64,000 nucleotides of DNA from Luteitalea sp. TBR-22 (GCF_016865485.1 NZ_AP024452.1:2192501-2256500), one strand, 5' to 3'; shown: positions 8,949 through 18,459, counted from the first letter of the stretch. Notes: a model not told the origin generated them from the letters alone. Translations and numbers: made by a program.

Positions 8949-10733
8949 ATGAACGACCTCGACCGCTTGCCGCTCGGCTCCGACCGCGCCATGGCGCTCG
9001 TGCACCTGCTGCACCATGTCGCCGCGGCCGCCAACGCCGCATCGTCGCTGCAGGACGTGCTGGCCTGCGTGCTGCCGGGGCTCTGCACGGTGACGGGCTG
9101 GGACCTCGCGCACGTCTTCCTGGTCGACGTCGCCAACCCCACCCGCGTGGCGTCGGTCGGCGCGTGGCACGTCCGGGCGGACTGCGAGTCGAGGATCGCC
9201 CCCTTCATCGATCATGCCGGGCAGATCACGCGGGTGGACGCACTCGGTTTCAGCCGCCGCGTCGTCGAGACCGGTGAGGTGGCCTGGTGCACGGGCGCCG
9301 ACGAACCGGGCGACGGCGAGCGCATCCGCCTGGCGCGGGCCTGCGGGCTCTCGGCCGCCGCCGCCTTCCCGATCGAGGTCGGCCCGGAAGTCGCCGCGGT
9401 CCTCGAATGCTTCGCGCTCGAGCCGCGGCCGCGCGACGACGATGTGGCCGACGTCATCGCGCAAGCCGGCACGCAGCTCGGCCGCGTGATCGAGCGGGAG
9501 CGCAGCGCCGCCGCGCTGCGCGAGGTCGCCCGCGCCCTGCAGCGTGAAGTGGCGCAACGGCGCGAGGCCGAGGAGGTGGTGCGGTCGCAGGTCGACACGA
9601 TGAGCGCCGTCGCCGAAGCGCTCGCCTCCGAGCCGCGGCTCGACGCGTTCCTCGCCTACCTGCTGCGGGCCATCGCCCAGCAGTTGCAGGCCGAAGGCGC
9701 GGGGATCTGGGTGACCCAGCACGACGGCCGGCACGTCCAGCCGGCGTTCTCGTACGAGGGCGGCCGTGTGCTGTCCGCCGTCGAGTCGCTGCACCCGGCG
9801 ATGCGTGGCCCGATCGACCTGGAGGACGAATCGCCGATCGTCCAGGCGGTGTTCCGTTGCCGGCGCCCGCTGGTGCACGACGTCGCGACCGATCCGCTGA
9901 TCCGGCCCGACGACCGGGACTACCTCGTGGCGCAGGGCGTGACCACGGTCCTCAACCTGCCGCTGTTCATGCACGACCGGCTGGTCGGCTTCCTCACCGC
10001 GCGTCGCACGTCCACGCTGCCCTTCACGGAGGAACACGTCCGGGTGGGACAGGCGCTCGCGGCGCACGCCGCCCTCGCGATCGAGCTCACTCGCCTGGCC
10101 GAGGACACGCGTGCCACGGCGGTCGTGCAGGAGCGGTCGCGCCTCGCCCGCGACATGCACGACACCCTGGCCCAGGCCTTCACCGGCCTGCTGGCGCAGG
10201 TCGAGGCGGCGCGTCGCAACCTCGACGATCGGGCGGACGTCGCCGAGCGGCTCGGCCGCGCTGCGGACATGGCTCGTGAGGGACTGGCCGAGGCGCGCCG
10301 CGCCGTGTGGGCCCTGCAACCGCACATGGCTCCCGAGGATTTGTCGCGACGGATACACGCGGCCGCGGCCCGCGTCCGCGATGAGAGTGGCCTCGACGTC
10401 GTGATCGAGGAGCGGGGTGTGCCTGCACAGTTGCCCCCGGACGTCGGGCAGGCCGTGCTGCGCGTCATCCAGGAGGCCCTCACCAACGTCCAGCGGCACG
10501 CCGCCGCGCGGCAGGTCGTGGTCGACGTGCGGTACGGCGACGCCGACGTCCGCGTCTGCGTGAGCGACGACGGCGCCGGGTTCGACACGGGGGCGGCGTA
10601 CCAGGGCTACGGGATGACCAGCATGCGGGAGCGCGTCGAGCGCCTCGGCGGTGCGTTCGCCGTCGAGTCGTCCCCGCAGGGCACGGCCATCGACGCATGG
10701 CTGCCCCTGCCGCCGGGAGGCGCGCAGGCGTGA
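8949..10733 (+). CDS. GAF-domain sensor histidine kinase (NarL/DesK type)
   Basis: About 594 residues, no membrane segment: two GAF-like sensor domains (roughly 25-190 and 220-390), a HisKA_3 dimerisation helix with phospho-acceptor in RLARDMHDTLAQAFTG, and a GHKL ATPase domain with the N box (QEALTNVQRHA), a DDGAGFD box and the GMTSMRERVERLGG end. The soluble GAF pair implies an intracellular ligand or redox cue. The start is unsure: ATG 8949 gives a typical beginning, while ATG 8904/8907 behind GGGAGG and ATG 8928 are in frame. It overlaps the response regulator gene by 4 bases, so the two form a cognate pair. Confidence 0.88.
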   Translation: MNDLDRLPLGSDRAMALVHLLHHVAAAANAASSLQDVLACVLPGLCTVTGWDLAHVFLVDVANPTRVASVGAWHVRADCESRIAPFIDHAGQITRVDALGFSRRVVETGEVAWCTGADEPGDGERIRLARACGLSAAAAFPIEVGPEVAAVLECFALEPRPRDDDVADVIAQAGTQLGRVIERERSAAALREVARALQREVAQRREAEEVVRSQVDTMSAVAEALASEPRLDAFLAYLLRAIAQQLQAEGAGIWVTQHDGRHVQPAFSYEGGRVLSAVESLHPAMRGPIDLEDESPIVQAVFRCRRPLVHDVATDPLIRPDDRDYLVAQGVTTVLNLPLFMHDRLVGFLTARRTSTLPFTEEHVRVGQALAAHAALAIELTRLAEDTRATAVVQERSRLARDMHDTLAQAFTGLLAQVEAARRNLDDRADVAERLGRAADMAREGLAEARRAVWALQPHMAPEDLSRRIHAAAARVRDESGLDVVIEERGVPAQLPPDVGQAVLRVIQEALTNVQRHAAARQVVVDVRYGDADVRVCVSDDGAGFDTGAAYQGYGMTSMRERVERLGGAFAVESSPQGTAIDAWLPLPPGGAQA

Positions 10734-11371
10734 CAACGGCCGAGACGACCGAGGCGCCGATCCGCGTGCTCGTCGTCGACGACCACCCGGTCTTCCGCGA
10801 GGGCCTGGTCGCGATCATGACGCGCGCCGGTCTCGCCGTGGTCGCCCAGGCCGCCGATGGCGCCGGCGCGGTTGCCGCGTTCGACACCCACCGGCCGGAC
10901 GTCACGCTGATGGATCTGCGGATGCCCGGCATGGGTGGCGTGGAAGCGATCACCCGCATCCGGGAGCGCCACCTGACGGCGCGCATCATCGTCCTCACCA
11001 CCTTCGACGGCGACGAGGACATCTACAGCGGGTTGCGGGCCGGCGCCAAGTCGTATCTGCTGAAGGACGCCTCGCCGGACGACCTGCTGCAGTGCATGCG
11101 CGACGTGCACCGCGGTCGCCCCTACCTGCCGTCGCATATCGCCGGCAAGCTCGCCGAACGCCTGCAGGGCGGGGTGCTCACGCCGCGCGAGCTCGACGTG
11201 TTGCAGCTCATGACGCACGGACGCACCAACCGCGAGATCGGCGGCGCGCTCGCGCTCGCCGAGAGCACCGTCAAGGTCCACGTCAACAGCATCCTCGGCA
11301 AGCTGCAGGCGTCGAGCCGTACCGAGGCGGTGACGATCGCGCTCCGTCGCGGCCTTGTCGCGATCACGTAG
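10730..11371 (+). CDS. NarL/LuxR-family response regulator
   Basis: A 213-residue regulator starting at GTG 10730, overlapping the stop of its kinase, with GGGAGG at 10714-10719. The receiver domain has the acid pair in VLVVDDHP, phospho-acceptor Asp in LMDLRMPG and Lys in SYLLKDA. The C-terminal GerE helix-turn-helix shows LTPRELDVLQLMTHGRTNREIG and ESTVKVHVNSILGKL. It should be phosphorylated by the adjacent GAF kinase and act as a transcription factor; its targets are not evident from sequence. Confidence 0.9.
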   Translation: MTTAETTEAPIRVLVVDDHPVFREGLVAIMTRAGLAVVAQAADGAGAVAAFDTHRPDVTLMDLRMPGMGGVEAITRIRERHLTARIIVLTTFDGDEDIYSGLRAGAKSYLLKDASPDDLLQCMRDVHRGRPYLPSHIAGKLAERLQGGVLTPRELDVLQLMTHGRTNREIGGALALAESTVKVHVNSILGKLQASSRTEAVTIALRRGLVAIT

Positions 11372-11588
11372 CGACCGCTGCGTACCACGGCCATGGAACG
11401 GCCGGGCTGGCCGCTTCTTCATCCGCACGTCGTCCTACATCCAAGGGCGTAGATCGACTTGCCTCCTTCGACGCTTCCGCGGCGTCGCGCCCGTCGCCAC
11501 ACTGATGGAGGCTCAGGTCGCTCTGCCTCGCGTGCCCGGCGCAGTGCCCGGTCCGCGGCTCCGTAGTCGTCCCTTCGAGGAGAGATGG

Positions 11589-12245
11589 ATGTCCTTCCAG
11601 GAAATGCTGTCGCCGGCCAACGCCGCGCTCGTGCTGATCGACTTCCAGCCGGCCATGTACCAGGGCGTCGAGTCCCATGACCGCCTGAGTGTCGTCCACA
11701 ACGTGCAGGTGCTCGCCAAGTCCGCCAGGCTGTTCGGACTGCCCGTGCTGCTGTCGACGGTCGCCCAGGACACCTTTGCCGGGCCTTTCATGCCCGAGGT
11801 CACGGAGCTGTTCCCGGGCCTGTCGGTCGTCGACCGCACGAGCATCAACGCGTGGCTGGACCCGGGCTTCCGCGCCGGTGTCGCGGCGCTCGGCCGCAAG
11901 AAGATCGTGCTGGCGGGCCTGTGGACCGAGGCCTGCGTGATGTTCCCGTCGCTCGACCTGCTGCGCGAGGGCTACGAGGTGTACGTGCCCACCGACGCGT
12001 GCGGCGACGTGTCGCGCGAGGCCCACGAGCGCGCCGTCCAGCGCCTGGTGCAGGCCGGCGCCGTGCCGATGACGTCGCTGCAGATGACCTTCGAACTGCA
12101 GCAGGACTGGGCCCGCGGCGAGACCTACGACGGCGTGATGGACATCCTCAAGGCGCACACGCCGTACGGCATCCAGGTGCGCTTCTCGAAATGGGCCCTC
12201 GGCGAGCATGCCTCCGAAGCCGGGCCGGCCCTGACCAACGCGTAA
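11589..12245 (+). CDS. Isochorismatase-family hydrolase (YcaC-like)
   Basis: A 218-residue cysteine hydrolase. The catalytic Asp is in ALVLIDFQPAM, and the nucleophile Cys in GLWTEACVMFPSLD follows the family cis-peptide loop. The C-terminal part (TSLQMTFELQQDWAR) matches the YcaC-like subgroup. The substrate is unknown. ATG 11589 sits behind CGAGGAGAG; the frame extends upstream but without family similarity. It is separated by 1 base from the amidohydrolase gene downstream, suggesting coexpression. Confidence 0.85.
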   Translation: MSFQEMLSPANAALVLIDFQPAMYQGVESHDRLSVVHNVQVLAKSARLFGLPVLLSTVAQDTFAGPFMPEVTELFPGLSVVDRTSINAWLDPGFRAGVAALGRKKIVLAGLWTEACVMFPSLDLLREGYEVYVPTDACGDVSREAHERAVQRLVQAGAVPMTSLQMTFELQQDWARGETYDGVMDILKAHTPYGIQVRFSKWALGEHASEAGPALTNA

Positions 12246-12246
12246 G

Positions 12247-14058
12247 GTGAACGACGTGCAGCCGCCCGCCGCCGACGTCGTCCTCCACAATGGCGCGATC
12301 ACGACCCTCGATCGCCGCCGGCCGACGGCCCAGGCCCTGGCCGTACGGAGCGGCCGCATCGTCGCCGTCGGCGCCGACGCCGAGGTCATGGCCCACCGGG
12401 GCACCGACACCCGCGTCGTCGACCTGCGGGGGCGGACCGCCATCCCCGGGCTCATCGACTCGCACACGCATCTCATTCGCGGAGGACTGCACTACAACCT
12501 CGAGTTGCGTTGGGACGGGCTGCCGTCGCTGGCCGAGGCCCTGAAGCGCCTGCGCGAGCAGGCGCAGCGGACGCCGGCGCCGCAGTGGGTGCGGGTGGTC
12601 GGCGGCTTCTCCGAGTTCCAGTTCGCCGAGCGCCGCATGCCGACGCTCGACGAGATCAACGCCGCCGCTCCGGAGACGCCGGTGTTCGTGCTGCACCTCT
12701 ACGACCGGGCGCTGCTCAACGCCGCAGCACTGCGCGCGGTGGGTTACACCCGGGCGACGCGGGACCCGCCGGGCGGACGGATCCAGCGAGACCGGCATGG
12801 CGAGCCGACCGGGCTGCTCATCGCGCAGCCGAACGCGCTGATCCTGTACTCCACGCTCGCCAAGGGGCCGACGCTGCCGCTCGAGGATCAGGTGAACTCG
12901 ACGCGGCAGTTCATGCGCGAGCTCAACCGGCTGGGCGTGACCAGCGTCATCGATGCCGGCGGCGGGTACCAGAACTACCCCGACGACTACGCGGTGATCG
13001 AGCGCCTGCACCGAGACAGGCAGATGACGGTGCGGGTCGCGTACAACCTGTTCACCCAGAAGCCGCAGGGCGAGTACGAGGACTTCCAGCGCTGGATCGG
13101 CCTCACCCGGCCCGGCGCCGGCGACGAGTTCTACCGCATGAACGGCGCCGGCGAGATGCTGGTGTTCTCGGCGGCCGACTTCGAGGACTTCCTCGAGCCG
13201 CGTCCTGAACTCGCCGCCCGCATGGAAGGCGACCTCGAGCGTGTCGTCCGCCTCCTCGTCGAGCACCGCTGGCCCTTCCGCCTGCACGCCACCTACGACG
13301 AGTCGATCACGCGGTTCCTCGACGTGTTCGAGCGCGTGCATCGCGACGTGCCGTTTGCCGGCCTGCGCTGGATGCTCGACCACGCCGAGACCATCTCGCC
13401 CCGCAACATCGATCGGGTCGCGGCGCTGGGCGGCGGCATCGCCATCCAGCACCGCATGGCGTTCCAGGGCGAGTACTTCGTCGATCGGTATGGCGCGGCG
13501 GCGGCGGCGCTGGCGCCGCCGATTCCGGAGATGCGCAGGGCCGGCGTCCCGGTAGGCGCCGGCACGGACGCGACGCGCGTCGCGAGCTACAACCCGTTCG
13601 TCGCCCTGAGTTGGCTGACCAGTGGGCGCACCGTCGGCGGCCTGATGCTGTATCCGCCGTCGCGGCGCCTCGACCGCACCGAAGCCCTGCGGCTCTGGAC
13701 CCACGGCAGTGCGTGGTTCTCGGGGGAGCAGGACGTGAAAGGCCTGCTGTCGGAGGGCTACCTGGGCGACGTCACGGTGCTGTCGGCCGACTACTTCTCC
13801 GTGCCCGACGAGGAGGTGAGTCGTCTCGAGTCGGTGCTGACGATGGTCGGCGGGAACGTGGTGTACGCGGCCGGAGAGTTCTCGTCGCTCGCGCCGCCAC
13901 CGCTGCCGGTGAGCCCGTCGTGGTCGCCCGTGGCGGCCTATGGCGGGTATGCCAGGAGTGCCGCCGGCCCGGTGGCCCAGCAGCGCGTCCACGTGTGTGC
14001 CCACCATGCCCCGCAGCCAGCGTGGTGGTCGACCGGGTGCGACTGCTTTGCTTTCTGA
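12247..14058 (+). CDS. Amidohydrolase family 3 protein (YtcJ/NfdA-like)
   Basis: A 603-residue metal-dependent hydrolase, GTG start one base after the preceding stop. It opens with the composite beta domain (ADVVLHNGAITTLDRRRP) and carries the HxH metal motif at His73/His75 in IDSHTHLIRGG; further ligands are likely in RLHAT and WMLDHAE, with the last acidic ligand in GAGTDATRV. There is no export signal. The family deacylates N-formyl or N-acyl compounds. Coupling to the upstream isochorismatase-like hydrolase hints at amide or formyl compound breakdown. The 3' end overlaps the porin gene by 53 bases. Confidence 0.85.
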   Translation: MNDVQPPAADVVLHNGAITTLDRRRPTAQALAVRSGRIVAVGADAEVMAHRGTDTRVVDLRGRTAIPGLIDSHTHLIRGGLHYNLELRWDGLPSLAEALKRLREQAQRTPAPQWVRVVGGFSEFQFAERRMPTLDEINAAAPETPVFVLHLYDRALLNAAALRAVGYTRATRDPPGGRIQRDRHGEPTGLLIAQPNALILYSTLAKGPTLPLEDQVNSTRQFMRELNRLGVTSVIDAGGGYQNYPDDYAVIERLHRDRQMTVRVAYNLFTQKPQGEYEDFQRWIGLTRPGAGDEFYRMNGAGEMLVFSAADFEDFLEPRPELAARMEGDLERVVRLLVEHRWPFRLHATYDESITRFLDVFERVHRDVPFAGLRWMLDHAETISPRNIDRVAALGGGIAIQHRMAFQGEYFVDRYGAAAAALAPPIPEMRRAGVPVGAGTDATRVASYNPFVALSWLTSGRTVGGLMLYPPSRRLDRTEALRLWTHGSAWFSGEQDVKGLLSEGYLGDVTVLSADYFSVPDEEVSRLESVLTMVGGNVVYAAGEFSSLAPPPLPVSPSWSPVAAYGGYARSAAGPVAQQRVHVCAHHAPQPAWWSTGCDCFAF

Positions 14059-15322
14059 TGCCCTCTTGGCGATGGCGCTGCTCCTCGTCGGCGCTTCGCA
14101 CGCGCCGGCGCAGGCGCCAGCACCGACCCCGCCGCGCCTCGACGTCGGCGGGGAGGTGCGGCCCTTCTTCGAGGCCTTCCGCAACGAGGAGTGGGGCGAC
14201 ACCGGCGTGCGCGACGACCGCTACGGCCTGCTGAGGCTGATGGTGCGCGCCGACGCTCACGTCAGCGATCGCCTTCGCGTCAAGGTCGAGCTGAAGAGTG
14301 GACTGATCGGCGGCCGCGAAGGGCCGGCGCGCGTCCCCGACGAGGACCAGCTCGATCTGCACCAGGCATTCGCCGACGTGCGTCTCGGCCGCGGCTGGGC
14401 AGTGATCGTCGGCCGACAGGAACTGGCGTACGGATCGTCGCGCCTCGTGGCGGTCCGGGAGGGCCCCAACGTGCGCCAGTCGTTCGACGGCGTCCGCCTC
14501 GCCTGGGCCTCGGCGGGCTGGCAGGTGGACGCCTTCTGGACGCGCCCTGTCGAGACCGATCCCGGCGTGTTCGACGACGGCACCAACGACGCGCGCGGCC
14601 TGTGGGGCGTGTACGCGGTCCGGCACCGGAACCGCGGGCGGTCGGGTGTGGACGCGTACTACCTCGGTGCGCGGCGACGCATCGCCGGCTACGAGCAGGG
14701 GCGCGGTCGCGAGCGACGCCACAGCGTCGGCACGCGGTGGTGGCGGCGACCCGGCCCCGGCGCGCTCGACTACAACTTCGAGGGCGTGTGGCAGGGCGGG
14801 AGCTTCGGCGCCGGCCGCATCCGTGCGTGGACCGTCGCCTCCGACACCGGATACACCTTCGGGGCCGACGGCCTCGTGCGGGCCGGGCTGCGGGCCGACG
14901 TGACCAGCGGCGACGCGGACCCTCGCGATCCGGACCTGCAGACGTTCAACGCGATGTACCCGAAGGGCGCCTACTTCGGGCTCATCGCGCCGACCGGGCC
15001 GTCGAACCACCGGGACGTGCACCCGCAGGTCACCGCCCGCATCGGCCCGCGGATCGAGGCCACGCTGGACTGGCTCGTACTCTGGCGGCACAGCCTGCGC
15101 GACGGGCTCTACGACATACCGGGCGCCCTGCTGCGCGCCGGCGCGACCAGCGACACGCGCTTCGTCGGGCACCAGCCGGGACTCGAGGTCACCGTCGATC
15201 TCGCGCCGCGCACCACGGCGACGTTCAACGTCGCGACCTTCGTCCCGGGCCCGTTCCTGCGCGACACGGGTCACGCCCGCCACATCGGCTACTTCGCCAG
15301 TTGGGTCACCTACCGGTTCTGA
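14006..15322 (+). CDS. Alginate-export-type outer membrane porin
   Basis: About 438 residues with an N-terminal signal (hydrophobic ALLSDALLAMALLLVGASHA, cleavage near APAQA) and a body of alternating beta strands matching the alginate_exp/AlgE-like barrel family: RYGLLRLMVRADAHVSDRLRV, VIVGRQELAYGSSRLV, GLWGVYA and a last strand ending YRF with a C-terminal Phe, typical of barrel assembly. ATG 14006 overlaps the amidohydrolase gene. The exported or imported substrate is unknown; coupling to the MFS gene 4 bases downstream suggests a transport unit across both membranes. Confidence 0.78.
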   Translation: MPRSQRGGRPGATALLSDALLAMALLLVGASHAPAQAPAPTPPRLDVGGEVRPFFEAFRNEEWGDTGVRDDRYGLLRLMVRADAHVSDRLRVKVELKSGLIGGREGPARVPDEDQLDLHQAFADVRLGRGWAVIVGRQELAYGSSRLVAVREGPNVRQSFDGVRLAWASAGWQVDAFWTRPVETDPGVFDDGTNDARGLWGVYAVRHRNRGRSGVDAYYLGARRRIAGYEQGRGRERRHSVGTRWWRRPGPGALDYNFEGVWQGGSFGAGRIRAWTVASDTGYTFGADGLVRAGLRADVTSGDADPRDPDLQTFNAMYPKGAYFGLIAPTGPSNHRDVHPQVTARIGPRIEATLDWLVLWRHSLRDGLYDIPGALLRAGATSDTRFVGHQPGLEVTVDLAPRTTATFNVATFVPGPFLRDTGHARHIGYFASWVTYRF

Positions 15323-15325
15323 CCC

Positions 15326-16927
15326 ATGGTGTCCTCCAGTCCCGCTCCACCCTCGGCCCTCCCCGCGCAGGCCTCGGCGTGGGCGCCGCTGCGGCATCCG
15401 GTCTTCCGCGGCCTGTGGATCGCGAGCGTCGTGAGCAACGTCGGCACGTGGGTGCAGAACGTCGGCGCCGCGTGGTTGATGAGCGAGATCTCGACGCCGG
15501 CGCTCGTCGCCCTCGTCCAGACCGCCACCAGCCTGCCGGTGTTCTTCCTGGCCCTGCCGGCCGGTGCGCTCGCCGACATCGTCGATCGCCGCCGACTGAT
15601 GCTCTGGGCGCAAGCGTGGTCGCTGGCTGCCGCGACACTGCTTGGCGTGCTGACGCTGTCGAACCTGGTGACACCCTGGGGCCTGCTGGCGCTCACGTTC
15701 GCCATCGGGGTCGGTGCCGCGGCGTCGACCCCGGCGTTCCAGTCGGTCGTGCCCGACGTGGTGCCGCGCGCCGACCTGCCGGCGGCGGTTGCGCTGTCGA
15801 GTGTCTCGCTGAACATCGCTCGCGCCCTGGGACCGGCCCTCGGGGGCGTGCTCGTCGCCGCGTACTCTCCGGGCCTGGCGTTCCTCGTGAACGCCGCTTC
15901 GTTCCTGGCCACGCTCGTCGTCGTGTGGCGGTGGGACGGCGGCCCGCCGCGCGCGCGGCGCATGCCGGAACACCTCGTCACGGCGATGCGCTCCGGGCTG
16001 CACTACGTTCGTCACGCTCCGGCGATGCGCGCGGTCAACGTCCGCACGGCGACGTTCATCGCCGGCGGCAGCGCCCTGTGGGCGTTGTTACCGGTGCGCG
16101 CCCAGCGCGAACTCGGCTTCGACGCGCTCGGATACGGCGTGCTGCTCGGCGCCATCGGTGCGGGCGCCCTGGCCGGCGCCGTGTGGTTGCCGCGGCTGCG
16201 GGCACGGATCGGCGCCAACCGCCTCGCCGCCCTCGGCGCCGTGGTGTTCGGCGCCGTGACGGCCGGCCTCGGCCTGATCGCCCAGCCGGCCGCGCTGCTC
16301 GCACTGATGGGGGTGGGAGGCGTCGCGTGGCTCGGGCTCATGTCGACGTTCAACGTCGCGGTGCAGGCGTCGGCGCCAGCGTGGGTCAAGGCCCGGGCGC
16401 TGGCCGTGTACCTGCTCGTGTTCCAGGGCGGGTCGGCGTTCGCCAGCGCTGGCTGGGGCGTTGCCGCCGAGCGGCTCGGCGTGCGTGGCGCGTTGCTGCT
16501 GGCTGCGGTGGTGTCGGCAGCGAGCGCGCTGACGATGTGGCGCTGGCCGCTGGCCACCGCGGCCGCCGACCTCGATCCGGCGCGGCACTGGCCCGAGCCG
16601 CAAACGGCCGTGCCGGTCCACGACGACCGCGGGCCGGTGCTGGTGACCGTGGAATACCAAGTCGCGCCCGACGACGTGCCGGCGTTCCGGCGCGCCATGC
16701 AGCGCCTGCGCGCGGTCCGGCTGCGCGACGGGGCGACGACGTGGCACGTGATGGTGGACGCGGCCGATCCGGCGCGCCACGTCGAGGTCTTCTTCGTCGA
16801 CTCGTGGGCCGAGCACCTGCGCCAGCACGATCGCGTCACCCACGCCGATCGCGAGCTCGAGGGCGCCGTGCGCGCGTTCCACCGCGGCGCGCCGCCGCGC
16901 GTCTCGCATTGGCTGGGAGGGGAGTGA
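15326..16927 (+). CDS. MFS exporter with C-terminal ABM-like domain
   Basis: A 533-residue inner-membrane transporter of the MFS_3 (EntS-like) group with about 11-12 membrane helices between residues 25 and 415; a typical loop is LADIVDRRRLMLWAQ. After residue about 435 comes a soluble ferredoxin-like domain (LVTVEYQVAPDDVPAFRRAM and HVEVFFVDSWAEHLRQHDR) related to antibiotic-biosynthesis monooxygenase folds, an attachment seen in some EntS-like proteins. It ends one base before the next gene, which carries another ABM-like domain, so the two may act on the same compound. Confidence 0.85.
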   Translation: MVSSSPAPPSALPAQASAWAPLRHPVFRGLWIASVVSNVGTWVQNVGAAWLMSEISTPALVALVQTATSLPVFFLALPAGALADIVDRRRLMLWAQAWSLAAATLLGVLTLSNLVTPWGLLALTFAIGVGAAASTPAFQSVVPDVVPRADLPAAVALSSVSLNIARALGPALGGVLVAAYSPGLAFLVNAASFLATLVVVWRWDGGPPRARRMPEHLVTAMRSGLHYVRHAPAMRAVNVRTATFIAGGSALWALLPVRAQRELGFDALGYGVLLGAIGAGALAGAVWLPRLRARIGANRLAALGAVVFGAVTAGLGLIAQPAALLALMGVGGVAWLGLMSTFNVAVQASAPAWVKARALAVYLLVFQGGSAFASAGWGVAAERLGVRGALLLAAVVSAASALTMWRWPLATAAADLDPARHWPEPQTAVPVHDDRGPVLVTVEYQVAPDDVPAFRRAMQRLRAVRLRDGATTWHVMVDAADPARHVEVFFVDSWAEHLRQHDRVTHADRELEGAVRAFHRGAPPRVSHWLGGE

Positions 16928-16928
16928 G

Positions 16929-17501
16929 ATGACCATCACCAACGTCGTGGTGCCGAGCAAGCTGGTGCACGAGCGCGTCGTCGGGCCGTCCGACCGCGCC
17001 CGCTTCGAGGCGTGGGCCTCGCGCTACGTAGCGGCGGCGTCGCGCGCCCCGGGCCACGAGGGCACCTCGGTCATCGGCGCCGCGTCGGGAGAGTACTTCG
17101 TGCTCGTGCGCTTCGACTCGGAGGCGTCGCTGCAGGCGTGGCGCGCCTCGGCCGCGGAGCGGTCGCTGCTTGCGGAGGCGGACACGTTCAGTCGCGCCGC
17201 GGATGCACCGCAGGTGCGCACCGGCCTCGAGACCTGGTTCACGCTGCCCGACGGCCGGGTCCCGACCACGCCGCCGCCTGCCTGGAAGATGGCGGTGACG
17301 ACCTGGGTCGCGTTGTATCCGATGGCCCTGGTGCTCGCCCGCCTGCTCATGCCGGTGCCGATGCCGTTCGTCGTCAACGTCGCGCTGAACACCGCCATCC
17401 CCGTGGCGCTGCTCACGTGGGTCGCGATGCCATGGCTCACTCGTGTGCTGGCGCCATGGCTGTATGGAAGAACCGGCACATCAGGAAGGATCGAGGCATG
17501 A
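16929..17501 (+). CDS. ABM-domain membrane protein with two-helix C-terminal module
   Basis: A 190-residue protein: an antibiotic-biosynthesis-monooxygenase-like ferredoxin fold (residues 1-105; RFEAWASRYVAAASRAPGHEG and YFVLVRFDSEASLQAW) followed by two hydrophobic helices (about 120-142 and 148-170) starting WKMAVTTWVALYP. The second part is clearly related to the small membrane protein at 50787-51092 (WKMALLTWLTLMP). Function is unknown; ABM-fold proteins often act on quinones or other redox-active aromatics. ATG 16929 follows GGGAGGGGAGTGAG, and the stop overlaps the next start. Confidence 0.75.
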   Translation: MTITNVVVPSKLVHERVVGPSDRARFEAWASRYVAAASRAPGHEGTSVIGAASGEYFVLVRFDSEASLQAWRASAAERSLLAEADTFSRAADAPQVRTGLETWFTLPDGRVPTTPPPAWKMAVTTWVALYPMALVLARLLMPVPMPFVVNVALNTAIPVALLTWVAMPWLTRVLAPWLYGRTGTSGRIEA

Positions 17502-18223
17502 CGGAGGGGCAGGAGCGTGTCGTGGTGGTTGCCGGGGGCGCCGGCAACGTCGGCGAGGGCATCGTGCGGACCTTCCTCGACGAGGGGGCGACCGTCGTCG
17601 TGCCATCGCGCAGCGAGGCGCGGCTTGCGGCGCTGAGGCAGAGGATGGCTACGGCCGTCGTCGATCGGCTGGTCGGTGTGGCCGCCGACATCGGGACGCC
17701 CGACGGGGCCGCCGCCATCGCGGCGCAGGCCGAGTCGTACGCGCCCGTGGAGGTCGTCGTGGCGGCGCTCGGCGGCTGGTACCAGGGTCCGCCGGTGATC
17801 GAGACCGACTGGGCGACGTGGCAGCGCGTGCTGCACGACATCCTGCACACGCACTTCCTCGCGGCCCGCGCCCTGCTGCCGGCCCTGGTGCAGCGGCGCC
17901 GCGGGACGTATGTGCTGATCAACGGGTTCTCGGCCGAGGAGCCATACCCTGGCGCCGGTCCCGTGTCGGTCGGCGCCGCCGCGCAGCAGATGCTGTCGCG
18001 CATGCTGATGACGGAGCTCGAGCGCACGGGTGTCGGGGTGAGCCAGTTGGTGCTGGGCCCCGTGTACTCGCGATCGCGCAGCCGCGGGCGGCCCGAGTGG
18101 ATCACGGCCGACGAGGTCGGCGCGTTCTGCGCGGCGCTGGCCGACGGCCGCCGGAAGCCCGGCCTGCATCGACTGATGACGAAGGCCGATCTGCAGGGCG
18201 CCGATGCGTGGACCCCGCTCTGA
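17498..18223 (+). CDS. SDR family oxidoreductase, divergent active site
   Basis: A 241-residue short-chain dehydrogenase-like protein with glycine motif VVAGGAGNVGEGI near the N-terminus and a typical helix-strand pattern. The usual YxxxK catalytic pair is not clear: the position after the central Ser (INGFSAEEPYPGAGPVSVGAA) lacks a standard Tyr-x3-Lys, so it may be an atypical SDR or a non-catalytic nucleotide-binding protein. ATG 17498 overlaps the previous stop (ATGA). It is the last gene of the porin-MFS-ABM run, before a perfect palindrome. Confidence 0.8.
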   Translation: MTEGQERVVVVAGGAGNVGEGIVRTFLDEGATVVVPSRSEARLAALRQRMATAVVDRLVGVAADIGTPDGAAAIAAQAESYAPVEVVVAALGGWYQGPPVIETDWATWQRVLHDILHTHFLAARALLPALVQRRRGTYVLINGFSAEEPYPGAGPVSVGAAAQQMLSRMLMTELERTGVGVSQLVLGPVYSRSRSRGRPEWITADEVGAFCAALADGRRKPGLHRLMTKADLQGADAWTPL

Positions 18224-18255
18224 TCGACAGGTAGATCTCCCGGGTAGATCACTGA

Positions 18256-18275
18256 CCGCGGGACAAGTCCCGCGG
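18256..18275. repeat. Perfect 9-bp inverted repeat with 2-base loop
   Basis: CCGCGGGAC (18256-18264), AA, then GTCCCGCGG (18267-18275). It lies 32 bases past the SDR stop and could form a tight GC hairpin, acting as a terminator without a T tract or as a REP-like dispersed palindrome. I see no second copy in the window. The rest of 18224-18459 shows nothing else. Confidence 0.6.
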
Positions 18276-18459
18276 CTACGACAGCATCACGCTGACTCAG
18301 GACGGGTCGGGCGGTAACGCGGCGAGCGATGACGAGGGGCACGGCGCGCCCGCCCTCGCCCGACGCGCTGGCGCACCGCCGGATGTCTCCCGTGGCGCCC
18401 GGCGCGTCCTCGCGTCACAATCAGCGGCGATCGATGCAGGCCTGCCGGTTGAGAGACAG

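Noticed and set aside
14191-16932. 913-residue plus-strand open frame across the porin and MFS genes
   Set aside because: Arg/Ala/Gly-rich shadow of two well-supported genes in other frames.
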